64,000 nucleotides of DNA, from contig NZ_FCOK02000031.1 in assembly GCF_001544555.2 (NCBI RefSeq), positions 34,068 through 98,067 on the forward strand. The letters are read 5' to 3'. The DNA is from Caballeronia udeis. Lineage in GTDB: Bacteria; Pseudomonadota; Gammaproteobacteria; Burkholderiales; Burkholderiaceae. A program made the position numbers and the translations under genes. Of this stretch, positions 16,535-24,903 are shown in pieces. The notes under the pieces were generated by a model, which worked only from the letters and a program-made list of their open reading frames with translations, was not told the origin of the DNA and searched no databases. Every line of letters begins with the position of its first letter. Within the stretch, counting starts at the first letter, position 1.

Positions 16535-17412
16535 CTTCCATCGGTTTGACACTCGGTCCCGGCCATGGCGACCCGGACCAGGCGCTGGCCGCGCTGGCGA
16601 AGGTCGAACTCGTGATCTCCGATTGCGACGGCACCTTGCTCTACACGGACAAATCGCTCGGTGAGCCTGCGCAGGAGGCGGTGCGCAATCTCACCGCCGC
16701 GGGGGTGCGCTTCACGGTGGCGAGCAGCCGGCCGGGCAAGGGCATGCATTCGATCGTGGAGACGCTCGGGATCAAGGCGCCGTTTGCCGCGTTCAACGGC
16801 GGCAAACTGGTGGATCCCGACGGCTGGAAAACCCTGAACGCCCATTGGCTGCCGCGGGCAGCCGCGCAAACGGCGCTGGAAAGCCTGGAGCGCGACGGGA
16901 TCGACGCATGGGTGTTTATCGACGACCAGTGGTACATCACGAATCCCGGCGGCGACTATGTGCCGCTCGAGCGCCGGACAGTGGGATACGACGCGGTGGT
17001 GGTCAAGCGTTTCGAGGATATCGACCTGGACTCGGTTGAAAAGATCGTGGCGTCGACGAAAGACGCTGCGCTGCTTCAGCGCAAGGAAGCCGAGTTCCAG
17101 GACACGCTCAAGGGCCGCGCCATGGCGATGCGCTCACAAACCTATTATCTCGACATCACCCATCCGCTCGCGAACAAAGGCGAGGGCGTGCGCGAACTGG
17201 CGCGGCTGGCGGGCGTTGCGCTGGAAAATGTAGCGGTGCTGGGCGACATGGGCAACGACGTCGCCATGTTTGATGTGGCGGGTGTATCGATCGTGATGGG
17301 GCAGGCGTCAGCAGAGGTTCAATCGCACGCGACGTTTGTGTCGGCTACGAACGACAAAGACGGTTTTGCCACTGGCCTCAACGGATTGCTGGCGGCCCGG
17401 AAGGGAAAATGA
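16531..17412 (+). CDS. Cof-type HAD-IIB family sugar phosphatase-like hydrolase
   Basis: A 293-residue cytoplasmic HAD hydrolase. Motif I is DCDGTLL with nucleophile Asp31 and Asp33; motif II is the Ser/Arg 'TVASSRPGKGM' near residue 64; motifs III and IV are 'NKGEGVRELARL' and 'LGDMGNDVAMF' near 240. The insert between motifs II and III identifies the Cof/YidA (C2B cap) class, which dephosphorylates sugar phosphates. About 25 residues precede motif I, more than usual. It overlaps ppgK by four bases (ATGA), so it is coupled to zwf-ppgK and may act on an intermediate or by-product of that route; the substrate is not readable. Confidence 0.85.
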   Translation: MTSIGLTLGPGHGDPDQALAALAKVELVISDCDGTLLYTDKSLGEPAQEAVRNLTAAGVRFTVASSRPGKGMHSIVETLGIKAPFAAFNGGKLVDPDGWKTLNAHWLPRAAAQTALESLERDGIDAWVFIDDQWYITNPGGDYVPLERRTVGYDAVVVKRFEDIDLDSVEKIVASTKDAALLQRKEAEFQDTLKGRAMAMRSQTYYLDITHPLANKGEGVRELARLAGVALENVAVLGDMGNDVAMFDVAGVSIVMGQASAEVQSHATFVSATNDKDGFATGLNGLLAARKGK

Positions 17413-17604
17413 TGTTTGTGGATGGGCACGCGTGAAGACGCATGAGCGGGACACATGAGTCGGGACGCGTGAGAGAGCGGCATCGGCGCCATGCGATGCT
17501 GACTGGCAGCATCCAGCGGCGGCGCCGACGAAGCTTTGCTCTCGATTCCGGTAAGCAGGACTGTGCAGGACTCGCTTTAACAGCGCGTCACGACAGCTTC
17601 CTGC

Positions 17605-17874
17605 TTAGCGGCGACGCATTTGCGGACGCGGGCCACCGCCGCCGGTCGCGCGTTCGTCCTTGTGCCGGAAGTTGATCCGGCCTTTCGTCAGGTCATACAC
17701 CGACAGTTCCAGCGTCACACGGTCGCCCGCGAGAATCCGGATGTGGTTCTTGCGCATGCGGCCCGATGCATACGCACCCACGACTACGCCGTTGTCCAGC
17801 GTCACGCGGTAGCGGCTGTCGGGAAGCACTTCGTCAACAATGCCGTCCAGCTCGAGTAACTCTTCTTTCGCCAT
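17605..17874 (-). CDS. infA: Translation initiation factor IF-1 (paralogue)
   Basis: An 89-residue OB-fold S1-type protein. 'LDGIVDEVLPDSRYRVTLDNG' and 'SGRMRKNHIRILAGDRVTLEL' are IF-1 hallmarks; it binds the ribosomal A site with IF-2 and IF-3. IF-1 is normally 72 residues. The extra part is a Gly/Arg-rich C-terminal tail (after 'RHKDERATG'). The RBS AAGGAG stands seven bases before the ATG. The essential infA of this group lies in the ribosomal protein cluster (secY-infA-rpmJ), which is not here, so this is likely the second copy known in Burkholderia. It is a lone gene, convergent with the zwf unit. Confidence 0.9.
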   Translation of the reverse strand: MAKEELLELDGIVDEVLPDSRYRVTLDNGVVVGAYASGRMRKNHIRILAGDRVTLELSVYDLTKGRINFRHKDERATGGGGPRPQMRRR

Positions 17875-17965
17875 ATAAAGCTCCTTAAATCATCTATTCG
17901 TTGCGATTGTATGCGAGACCGGCCCGACCTCGCGATGCCTTTTAACGCCTAACAGTCGCGCCTAG

Positions 17966-18268
17966 TCACAGATCCGCAACAGTCTGGCCGTCGATCTGGC
18001 CGTCGATCAGCTTTTCCGCATGCAACAAGCACGCCCGGCGAGCCTGTCCACCGTTTTCGAACGATCCGGCCTGCTCGATGCGGAACACGCGGCTTTCGCC
18101 CGTTGCTTCCTCGCCTGCCGGCGGCGCGCGGCGGATGCGCACCGACGCTTCGTAACCGGTGTCCGCTGCACGGACTGCCGCACCGCCGTCCCGGGCGCCG
18201 CGAGGGTAGATCAGCGGATGAATTTCGTAACCCTTGTACGTCTTAAGCGGCTTGACCAGTTCTTTCAT
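17966..18268 (-). CDS. Small hypothetical protein
   Basis: A 100-residue soluble protein beginning 'MKELVKPLKTYKGYEIHPLIYP'. It alternates short beta segments ('YEASVRIRRA', 'SRVFRIEQAGSFE') and ends in a helix with 'ACLLHAEKLIDGQIDG', the appearance of a small two-strand/one-helix domain such as those of unnamed Burkholderia proteins. The start at 18268 follows GGAAAC; an AATTCAGG direct repeat lies just upstream. The function is unknown. It is 92 bases upstream of the IF-1 gene on the same strand but probably separate. Confidence 0.6.
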   Translation of the reverse strand: MKELVKPLKTYKGYEIHPLIYPRGARDGGAAVRAADTGYEASVRIRRAPPAGEEATGESRVFRIEQAGSFENGGQARRACLLHAEKLIDGQIDGQTVADL

Positions 18269-18852
18269 GTTTCCTGAATTCCTGAATTGCGCCCGCCCGG
18301 GCGTCGACATGATGCGGTCGATGCCTTGAAAACCGCACCGCCGACCGTTCAGCGCCCCTTGGCACGTGCGGTCGACAGGCGATTACGAGCAAAAAATGGC
18401 GCGCGGCGCACACAGGGCGCAGCCGCTCGCCGGGCTGTAGGTGTTGAAGAACGTCGAGGTAACACGTGCGCTGCTCACGTATTACCCATGCAACCATGCG
18501 CGGTATAACGCCTGGGAACAAGCAACCGTCGACGTCGCTGCTATTTAAACTTTGAAGACGAATGCAGGGCCGCGACCGGTTGCGGAGCCCACACTGCCGG
18601 GGCGATGACATTCAGCCAGGGCGTTGCGCTGAAATGTTGGGTGGATCGCTGTTGCCGTGGCGAACACGCTGCGCCAGAAGCGCACTATGTAATATTAGAC
18701 AGCAAATCAGAAAAAAGTTCTGCTGTCGCCGGAGGCCCCGCCTCTCGATGCTGCAATGCTGACGTGCCCGTCAACGGTAACCGGGGTTTCCGTCGAGCCG
18801 TTTTCCGTCATCCAACCGCCTTCCCGCGGCACCGAAGCCTCCATTATAACCA
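18269..18852. other. Long intergenic stretch (584 bases) without a convincing gene
   Basis: Frames crossing this gap are rich in Arg/Pro/His and have no ribosome binding site. An AT-rich patch lies at 18685-18720. The stretch should hold the promoter of the small gene that starts at 18268 and the transcript end of corA. Confidence 0.5.
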
Positions 18853-19830
18853 TCATAGCCATCCAGCCTTGCGGAACCGCCAGTAAAGGCAAATGTCCAC
18901 CGCGAGCATCACGCAGATAACCGCCGGATAGCCATAGACCCAGTCGAGTTCCGGGATGCGGTGGAAGTTCATGCCGTAGATCCCGGCGATCATGGTGGGC
19001 ACGGCGAACAGCGCCGCAAACGAGCCCAGCCGCTTGGTCACCTCGCTTTCCGCCAGCGAAATCAGGCCCAGGTTGACCTGGATGGCGGTGACGATCATTT
19101 CGCGGCGCCCTTCGATCGTTTTCACGATCCGAAGCAGGTGGTCGTACACATCGCGGAAATAGTCCTGCATGCCGGTACAAATTCCCGGCGCGCGGCCGCC
19201 GTACAGCTTGCTGACCGCTTCCAGCAGCGGCGCGGTGTGATGCTGCAGCAGCACGAGCCGGCGCTTCAGGGAATACAGGTCTTCAATGATTACCCGCGAC
19301 GCCGCCGATCCGTTGCGCGTGAAAATGCGTTCCTCGAGCTCGTCGAGTTCCGCGCCCAGCGTCTCCAGAATTGGGAAATAACGGTCCACCACGTTGTCGA
19401 TCAGCGCGTACATCACGAATGCCGGACCGTTTTCCAGCAAATGCGGCTCGCGCTCGCAGCGCAAACGTACGTCCTGGAATCCCTGGCTCGTCCGGTTGCG
19501 TACGGACAGCACATAGTTTCTGCCCACGAACACGTTGATCTCGCCGACCACCAGTTCGTTGTCGGTATCGAGTTCCACGGTGTGGAGCACGCAAAACAGC
19601 GAGTCCGCGTACTCGTCGATCTTCGGACGCTGGTGCCCGTTCTGCGCGTCCTCCACGGCGAGTTCGTGCAGCCCGAACTGATGCGACATATGCGCGAGTT
19701 CGCCCGGGCCGGGGTCTTTCAGCGCGACCCAGATGAAGCAGTCGGGAACGTCCCGGTACGCGGAAATGTCGTCGATGGCGACGTCGGCGAGCTTGCGGCC
19801 TTTCTGGTAGGCCGCGCAATTGACCAGCAT
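18853..19830 (-). CDS. corA: CorA-type magnesium/cobalt transporter
   Basis: A 325-residue inner-membrane channel protein. A large soluble N-terminal domain (about 1-260) ends in a long helix, followed by two membrane helices. The selectivity motif YGMN is present in 'AGIYGMNFHRIPEL' at the end of the first membrane helix, and the C-terminus is 'YWRFRKAGWL', basic as in CorA. It works as a pentamer that admits Mg2+ (also Co2+ or Ni2+). I use the ATG at 19830, preceded by GAGAGGGG; a GTG seven codons upstream lacks any ribosome binding site. It appears to be a single gene. Confidence 0.92.
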   Translation of the reverse strand: MLVNCAAYQKGRKLADVAIDDISAYRDVPDCFIWVALKDPGPGELAHMSHQFGLHELAVEDAQNGHQRPKIDEYADSLFCVLHTVELDTDNELVVGEINVFVGRNYVLSVRNRTSQGFQDVRLRCEREPHLLENGPAFVMYALIDNVVDRYFPILETLGAELDELEERIFTRNGSAASRVIIEDLYSLKRRLVLLQHHTAPLLEAVSKLYGGRAPGICTGMQDYFRDVYDHLLRIVKTIEGRREMIVTAIQVNLGLISLAESEVTKRLGSFAALFAVPTMIAGIYGMNFHRIPELDWVYGYPAVICVMLAVDICLYWRFRKAGWL

Positions 19831-20013
19831 GGATTCTTGCCCCTCTCGCACGATGATGGAGCCGGCGCATGCTGCCTTTCGCGAACGCTTTTCGCCAGGC
19901 TGGGCAGCGCATCAGGGAGGCATGGCCGGAATGCTGTGAATGTTAGCGGATTTGTCAGGTGCCTACTGCGCGTAGCCGTCGTGCGTCGTCCTGTCATGCA
20001 GTCGCCGCGCAGG

Positions 20014-20460
20014 TCATGTCTCGCTGTGCGAGTAGTCCGAGGTCAGATCGGAGGTGAGGCGCGCTTGTGCCGTCTGTGCCGCTTGTGGCGCCAGGGTGTT
20101 GTCGCGTTTGGTGAGTTTCCCTTCCACGGACGCACCCACGTCCATGCGCAATTGCTGGTAATAGATGTTGCCGTTCACATGCGCATTCGATTGCAGTTCG
20201 ACAAAATGTTCCACCGTGACGTCGCCGGTGATGGTCCCGTTGATCACGATGTCATAGGCGTTGACGTTGCCGGTGATCGAGCCCTGGTCGCTCACGACCA
20301 GCAGCGTCTGTTCGCCCGGGCGGCCAGTCACGTTACCCTTCACGTGGCCGTCCATGCGCAGGCCGTCGCTGAACTCGAGGTTGCCGGCTATCTGCACGTC
20401 GTGTGCGATCAGCGTTGCCAGCTTGGCCTGACTGACGCCAGGAGATTTTTTCTTGAACAT
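20014..20460 (-). CDS. Bactofilin
   Basis: A 148-residue polymer-forming cytoskeletal protein (bactofilin, DUF583). After a short tail starting MFKKKSPG, the central beta-helix is visible as regular repeats: 'DVQIAGNLEFSDGLRMDGHVKGNVTG', 'GSITGNVNAYDIVINGTITGDV' and 'HVNGNIYYQQLRMD', with G-x-I/V-x-G spacing. The C-terminal 35 residues are disordered and Gln/Thr/Ser-rich. Bactofilins self-assemble into filaments that often position wall hydrolases. It follows a coiled-coil membrane protein and an M23 peptidase on the same strand, an arrangement that suggests a shared envelope job. RBS is AAGGGG. Confidence 0.9.
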   Translation of the reverse strand: MFKKKSPGVSQAKLATLIAHDVQIAGNLEFSDGLRMDGHVKGNVTGRPGEQTLLVVSDQGSITGNVNAYDIVINGTITGDVTVEHFVELQSNAHVNGNIYYQQLRMDVGASVEGKLTKRDNTLAPQAAQTAQARLTSDLTSDYSHSET

Positions 20461-20548
20461 GGGAAGACCCCTTCTGGTATGAATTGCAAAGTAGTGCCGG
20501 TAATGGAACCTGCGCACGCAGGTTCCGGGAACGGTCAGTTGGATAGGG

Positions 20549-20926
20549 TTAGTTAGACTTATCGTGTTGACGCTTGAGGAAGGTCAGGTCGGTCCGCATC
20601 CTGTGGATCTCCGCCAGACTTTCGGATGCTTGCTGCTCCATGACGAGCCGTGTCGCCACCTCGTGGTCGAGCGCAATGCGCGCCTTCGAAAGTTGCTCGC
20701 GAATCTCGCGTTCAGACATGGGCGGTGCGCACAGCGCGTCGGCCTTCTTGCTGTTGTCGCGCGACGTGACGAGCGCGAAGCCGGCAGCGGCCAGCGCCGC
20801 CGCGGCGCACGCTGCGGCGATCGTGCCGAGCAGCAGCATGGGCCAGGTCGGGCCGCGCCGCGAGGTCAGGGAATAGGTGCGGCGGGTGAGTTTGTGCGTC
20901 GGCCTGTTTCGATCAGCTTGCGGCAT
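20549..20926 (-). CDS. Single-pass membrane protein with coiled coil
   Basis: A 125-residue protein: a basic cytoplasmic N-terminus (about 1-27), one hydrophobic segment at about 28-52 (Ala/Leu-rich), then a charged helix with heptad-like spacing from 'SEREIREQLSKARIALDHEV' to 'LTFLKRQH'. It should be anchored in the inner membrane with the coiled coil outside. It starts inside the 3' end of the M23 peptidase gene (14-base overlap) and is followed by bactofilin after 88 bases, so it is the middle of a likely three-gene unit and may link the other two. No family name is known to me. Confidence 0.8.
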   Translation of the reverse strand: MPQADRNRPTHKLTRRTYSLTSRRGPTWPMLLLGTIAAACAAAALAAAGFALVTSRDNSKKADALCAPPMSEREIREQLSKARIALDHEVATRLVMEQQASESLAEIHRMRTDLTFLKRQHDKSN

Positions 20927-21899
20927 TGGATTTCAGCTTGAAGAGCGCGAGATAAGGCGTGGGATTGACCTGCGTCCCGTCGATGATCACCTCGAAGTGC
21001 AAGTGCGGTCCGGTCGAGCGTCCGGTCGAGCCGATTTCGGCAACCTTCTGGCCGGGCATGACAAGATCGCCGACCTTCACGAATAGCTTCGATGTGTGCC
21101 CGTAGCGGGTGATCACGCCGCTGCTGTGCTGGATCTCGAGGGAGTTGCCGTAACCGCCGTGCGGTCCCGCTTGCACCACGCGGCCGCCTGCGCTTGCGAA
21201 GATGGCCGTGCCGGTGGGGGCGACCAGGTCGACGCCCGGATGAAAGTTCAGGTGCCCCGTGAACGGGTCGATGCGGTTGCCGAACGGCGAGCCGAAGCGC
21301 GCGCCGGGTGCGGGCTGGCGGCCCGGAAACGCCATGTATGACGCGTAGTGCGCGAGCACGGCGTCATCGAGCGCGCCGATGGTTGCATCGAGACAATCCA
21401 GCGCGCTTTGCGTGTGTTTCAGGCGCTGCGGCGCGGTACCGGTCAGCGCTGCCCGCTGGGCGTCGCAGAGCCGGGGCGGCATGGACGGCCCCCTCGACGC
21501 ACTGCTGTCGAGCGGCGATTCGTCGTCGTTCTCGGGAAGCGGCGGAACCACGTGAATATCCGGCCGGTCGGCCGCGCGCCGCGCCGCCTTCAATTGTGCT
21601 TCGAAGTCCTGAAGTTCGTTCACTTGCTCCACGAGTTCGACCACACGCGGTTCAATATGCGTGAGGGTTGCGCTGATCTTGCCGAGTTCATCGATTTCAT
21701 AGGAGCGCCGCTCCGTTTGCGATTTCTCTTCGGCCGCGTGGGTGTTGCCCATTGCCGCGCCAATGGCAATGCCGAGCGCGAGCGCGGCCAGGATCATCGC
21801 AATGACGGCAACGATCACCATGGTGCGGACAGTGCGCGCTTCGACGAAACGCACGCGCTGATGCGACACGTTCCGGCGGGACCAGATGACGAACGCCAT
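20913..21899 (-). CDS. M23-family peptidoglycan metallopeptidase, membrane-anchored
   Basis: A 328-residue predicted wall endopeptidase. A membrane anchor lies at about 25-50 ('MVIVAVIAMILAALALGIAI'), then a coiled coil (about 65-120), a Pro/Ser linker and a C-terminal LytM domain. Zinc ligands are visible in 'HPGVDLVAPTG' (His and Asp), and 'GPHLHFEV' (HxH motif) near residue 305, so the site looks active. Proteins of this build cleave cross-links in periplasmic peptidoglycan. The gene heads the unit with the coiled-coil protein and bactofilin; M23 peptidases steered by bactofilins are known from Helicobacter and others. Confidence 0.9.
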   Translation of the reverse strand: MAFVIWSRRNVSHQRVRFVEARTVRTMVIVAVIAMILAALALGIAIGAAMGNTHAAEEKSQTERRSYEIDELGKISATLTHIEPRVVELVEQVNELQDFEAQLKAARRAADRPDIHVVPPLPENDDESPLDSSASRGPSMPPRLCDAQRAALTGTAPQRLKHTQSALDCLDATIGALDDAVLAHYASYMAFPGRQPAPGARFGSPFGNRIDPFTGHLNFHPGVDLVAPTGTAIFASAGGRVVQAGPHGGYGNSLEIQHSSGVITRYGHTSKLFVKVGDLVMPGQKVAEIGSTGRSTGPHLHFEVIIDGTQVNPTPYLALFKLKSNAAS

Positions 21900-22117
21900 C
21901 AGTGCACCGGGCGCGGCAAACGCGCGGGCAAAAGAAGACGCGCGGGCGATGGATTACCGGCCTGTCTGCGAGTGCTGTTAATGAGATGGATAAAGGTCAC
22001 GTCCATGTGAAAACGCCGCAGCAGGGCTACGGCGGAAAGCCTTATTGGGCGGACGATTATGCACCTGTTACGCGAATGCGTATCTCATATATAAGTGGAG
22101 CTGAATAAACGCGAAAT

Positions 22118-23080
22118 TCACGGCTTCACCGTTTCACTCCATAGCATCTCGCCCGCCTCGCCCATCAGCAGCGGACGATTGATTTCAGCCACTGTGCGCA
22201 CGAAGTCCCACACTGCCGTGATGCGTTTCAATTTGCGCAAATCTTCGCGGCAGGACAGGTAAAACGCGCGCGTGACGACGATCTCATCCGCGAGGACGGC
22301 CACGAGACGCGGGTCCTGTGCGGCCATGAAACACGGCAGGATCGCGAGCGAGCGACCTTGCAGCGCGGCGTGATATTGCGCGATCACGCTGGTGCTGCGC
22401 CAGTGCGACACAGCGCCCGGAACCGCGCGTTCGAGATACAGCAGTTCGTAGCTGAAAGCGAGGTCGTCGATATAACTCGCAAAGCGATGCGTCGCGAGGT
22501 CTTCCACCTTGCGCACCGGTTCGTGTTGATCGAGATAGTCGCGCGTGGCGTAGAGGCGCAAGCGGTAGTCGCAGAGTTTGGTGTAGACGGTCTGGCCGTG
22601 CTCCGGGCGCTCCAGCGTGACGGCTATGTCAGCCTCGCGCTTGGACAAGCTGACGAAGTGCGGCACCGGCAGCAGGTCGATGGAAATCTGCCTGTGCGCA
22701 TCCTGGAACCGCGCGAGTTGCGGCGCAAGAAAGAAGCAGCCGAAACCTTCGGTCGAGCCTACCCGCACGTGTCCGGACAGCGCGTGACCGGAGTTCGCAA
22801 TGCGCTCGGTCGCCGACTGCACCGTGGTTTCCATCGCGTCGACGTACGCCAGCAGGCGCTGCCCTTCGGCGGTCAGGATGAAACCGCCGCTGCGGGATTT
22901 ATCGAAGAGCAGGGTGCCCAGCGCGTCTTCCAGCGCCCGCACGCGACGGGCGACGGTCGTGTAGTCGACCCCCAGGCGCTTCGCCGCACCGCTTGCACGC
23001 TGGGTTCGCGCGACTTCCAGGAAGTACCGGAGATCGTCCCAGTTCAGGTTGTTGACGCCAGGAACCGTGCTTTTTTGCAT
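22118..23080 (-). CDS. LysR-family regulator divergent from mmsA
   Basis: A 320-residue transcription factor. The helix-turn-helix is in 'LRYFLEVARTQRASGAAKRLGVDYTTVARRVRALEDAL' (about 15-52), which has the standard LysR layout, followed by a LysR substrate domain to the end. I start it at 23080 (MQKSTV); an upstream ATG would add 38 unlikely residues over the promoter. It is divergent from mmsA, with 230 bases between, so it probably controls the valine/methylmalonate semialdehyde genes and itself. The inducer is unknown. Confidence 0.85.
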   Translation of the reverse strand: MQKSTVPGVNNLNWDDLRYFLEVARTQRASGAAKRLGVDYTTVARRVRALEDALGTLLFDKSRSGGFILTAEGQRLLAYVDAMETTVQSATERIANSGHALSGHVRVGSTEGFGCFFLAPQLARFQDAHRQISIDLLPVPHFVSLSKREADIAVTLERPEHGQTVYTKLCDYRLRLYATRDYLDQHEPVRKVEDLATHRFASYIDDLAFSYELLYLERAVPGAVSHWRSTSVIAQYHAALQGRSLAILPCFMAAQDPRLVAVLADEIVVTRAFYLSCREDLRKLKRITAVWDFVRTVAEINRPLLMGEAGEMLWSETVKP

Positions 23081-23095
23081 ATTGGATGGGTATTT

Positions 23096-23105
23096 GTATC
23101 GATAC
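23096..23105. promoter_or_regulatory. Palindrome in the LysR-mmsA divergent region
   Basis: A perfect 10-bp palindrome, GTATCGATAC, lies 16 bases upstream of the LysR start and about 205 upstream of mmsA. Its position suits autoregulation by the LysR protein. It is an inference from symmetry only. Confidence 0.35.
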
Positions 23106-23310
23106 TTCGTGGAGATTTGCATAACTATACTGAACCTTGTGGACTCGCTTTGCACGCGCTTCGTACCTTTGCGTAATGACCGGGCCGACAACAATCAAAT
23201 ATTCCGGAGACGACATTTCCCCATGGCGACCTGTGCGGCATCCGCGCGCGTCCGCGTCTCTCTCATTGCGTTCCGGCCAGGAACGTTCTCGTTTTCAAGG
23301 AGCCTCTCTC

Positions 23311-24855
23311 ATGAATACTGCTGCTGACCGTCCGGCGCTCGCCGAACAATCCAACGCCGGTGTGCGCACGGCCAAATTGCTGATCGACGGCAAGTTTGTG
23401 GAATCGACGACGCAGGAGTGGCGCGACATCGTCAACCCCGCGACCCAGGAGGTGGTGGGCCGGGTGCCGTTTGCGACAAAACAGGAAGTCGATGCCGCCG
23501 TGTCGGCGGCCGCAAAAGCGTTCCAGACGTGGCGTCTGACGCCGCTCGGCACGCGTATGCGCCTGATGCTCCGGTTCCAGGACCTGGTGCGCCAGAACAT
23601 GAAGCGGATCGCGCAGACGCTGACGGCCGAGCAGGGCAAGACGCTGCCCGACGCCGAAGGCGATATTTTCCGCGGCCTTGAAGTGATCGAACACGCGTGT
23701 TCGATCGGCACGCTGCAGCAGGGCGAATTCTCGGAGAACGTCGCGGGCGGCGTGGACACCTACACGCTGCGCCAGCCGATAGGCGTGTGCGCCGGCATCA
23801 CGCCGTTCAATTTCCCCGCGATGATCCCGCTATGGATGTTCCCCATGGCGATTGTCTGCGGCAATACGTTCGTACTGAAGCCGTCGGAGCAGGATCCGTT
23901 GTCCACCATGGAACTGGTCGAACTGGCGCTGGAGGCCGGCATTCCGGCGGGCGTGCTGAACGTGGTGCACGGCGGCAAGGAGGTGGTCGACGCCATCTGT
24001 ACGCACCCCGACATCAAGGCGATTTCGTTCGTCGGGTCGACGCATGTGGGCACGCACGTGTACAACCTCGGCAGCCAGCACGGCAAACGCGTGCAGGCCA
24101 TGATGGGCGCGAAGAATCACGCGGTCGTGCTGCCCGATGCAAACCGCGAGCAGACGCTGAATGCGCTCGCCGGAGCGGGTTTTGGCGCGGCGGGGCAACG
24201 TTGCATGGCGACTTCAGTGGTGGTGTTCGTGGGGGCGTCGAAGGACTGGTTGCCGGAGCTGGTCGAGCGGGCCCGCGGCTTGTCCGTGAACGGCGGCACG
24301 GAAGCGAATACCGACGTTGGCCCGGTTGTTTCGCGGGCAGCCAAGGAACGCATCCTCGGTCTGATCGAAACAGGTGTGAAGGAAGGCGCAACGCTGTCGC
24401 TGGATGGTCGCGATGTGAAGGTGACGGGGTATGAGAAGGGCAATTTCATCGGCCCGACGGTATTCTCAGGCGTCACCACCGACATGACCATCTACAGGCA
24501 GGAGATCTTCGGTCCGGTGATCTGCGTGCTGGAAGCCGCAACGCTTGACGATGCCATCGCACTGGTCAACCGCAATCCGATGGGCAACGGCGTTGGCCTA
24601 TTTACGCAAAGCGGCGCGGCGGCGCGCAAGTTCCAGAGCGAGATCGATGTGGGCCAGGTGGGGATCAACATTCCCATCCCCGTGCCGGTGCCGTACTTCA
24701 GCTTTACCGGCTCGCGCGGTTCGAAACTGGGCGATCTCGGCCCGTACGGCAAACAGGTCGTGCAGTTCTATACGCAAACCAAAACTGTCACGTCGCGCTG
24801 GTTCGACGACGCTACCGTCAACGACGGCGTCAACACGACTATTTCGCTGCGCTAA
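23311..24855 (+). CDS. mmsA: Methylmalonate-semialdehyde dehydrogenase (CoA-acylating)
   Basis: A 514-residue cytoplasmic aldehyde dehydrogenase. It converts methylmalonate semialdehyde (and malonate semialdehyde) with NAD and CoA to propionyl- or acetyl-CoA, late in valine and myo-inositol breakdown. 'GITPFNFPAMIPLWM' near residue 165 and 'GFGAAGQRCMATS' with catalytic Cys298 are the MmsA signatures. The ATG at 23311 follows AAGGAG; the frame is open upstream. About the first 17 residues are extra compared with typical MmsA of about 500. It is followed by mmsB at 48 bases, so the two form an operon. Confidence 0.93.
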   Translation: MNTAADRPALAEQSNAGVRTAKLLIDGKFVESTTQEWRDIVNPATQEVVGRVPFATKQEVDAAVSAAAKAFQTWRLTPLGTRMRLMLRFQDLVRQNMKRIAQTLTAEQGKTLPDAEGDIFRGLEVIEHACSIGTLQQGEFSENVAGGVDTYTLRQPIGVCAGITPFNFPAMIPLWMFPMAIVCGNTFVLKPSEQDPLSTMELVELALEAGIPAGVLNVVHGGKEVVDAICTHPDIKAISFVGSTHVGTHVYNLGSQHGKRVQAMMGAKNHAVVLPDANREQTLNALAGAGFGAAGQRCMATSVVVFVGASKDWLPELVERARGLSVNGGTEANTDVGPVVSRAAKERILGLIETGVKEGATLSLDGRDVKVTGYEKGNFIGPTVFSGVTTDMTIYRQEIFGPVICVLEAATLDDAIALVNRNPMGNGVGLFTQSGAAARKFQSEIDVGQVGINIPIPVPVPYFSFTGSRGSKLGDLGPYGKQVVQFYTQTKTVTSRWFDDATVNDGVNTTISLR

Positions 24856-24903
24856 GCCGGTTGCCGGGTGAAATAGCTCGGCGAAATAAAAAGGGGAAAT
24901 GCA

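Noticed and set aside
18243..18611. 122-codon minus-strand frame in the 584-base gap
   Set aside because: Arg/Cys/Pro-rich composition, overlaps the start of the accepted small gene in another frame and lacks a ribosome site.
18961..20556. 531-codon open frame on the plus strand across corA and bactofilin
   Set aside because: It is antisense to two clear genes with catalytic or structural motifs; its own product is His/Arg/Val-rich with no domain, and no ribosome site precedes it.
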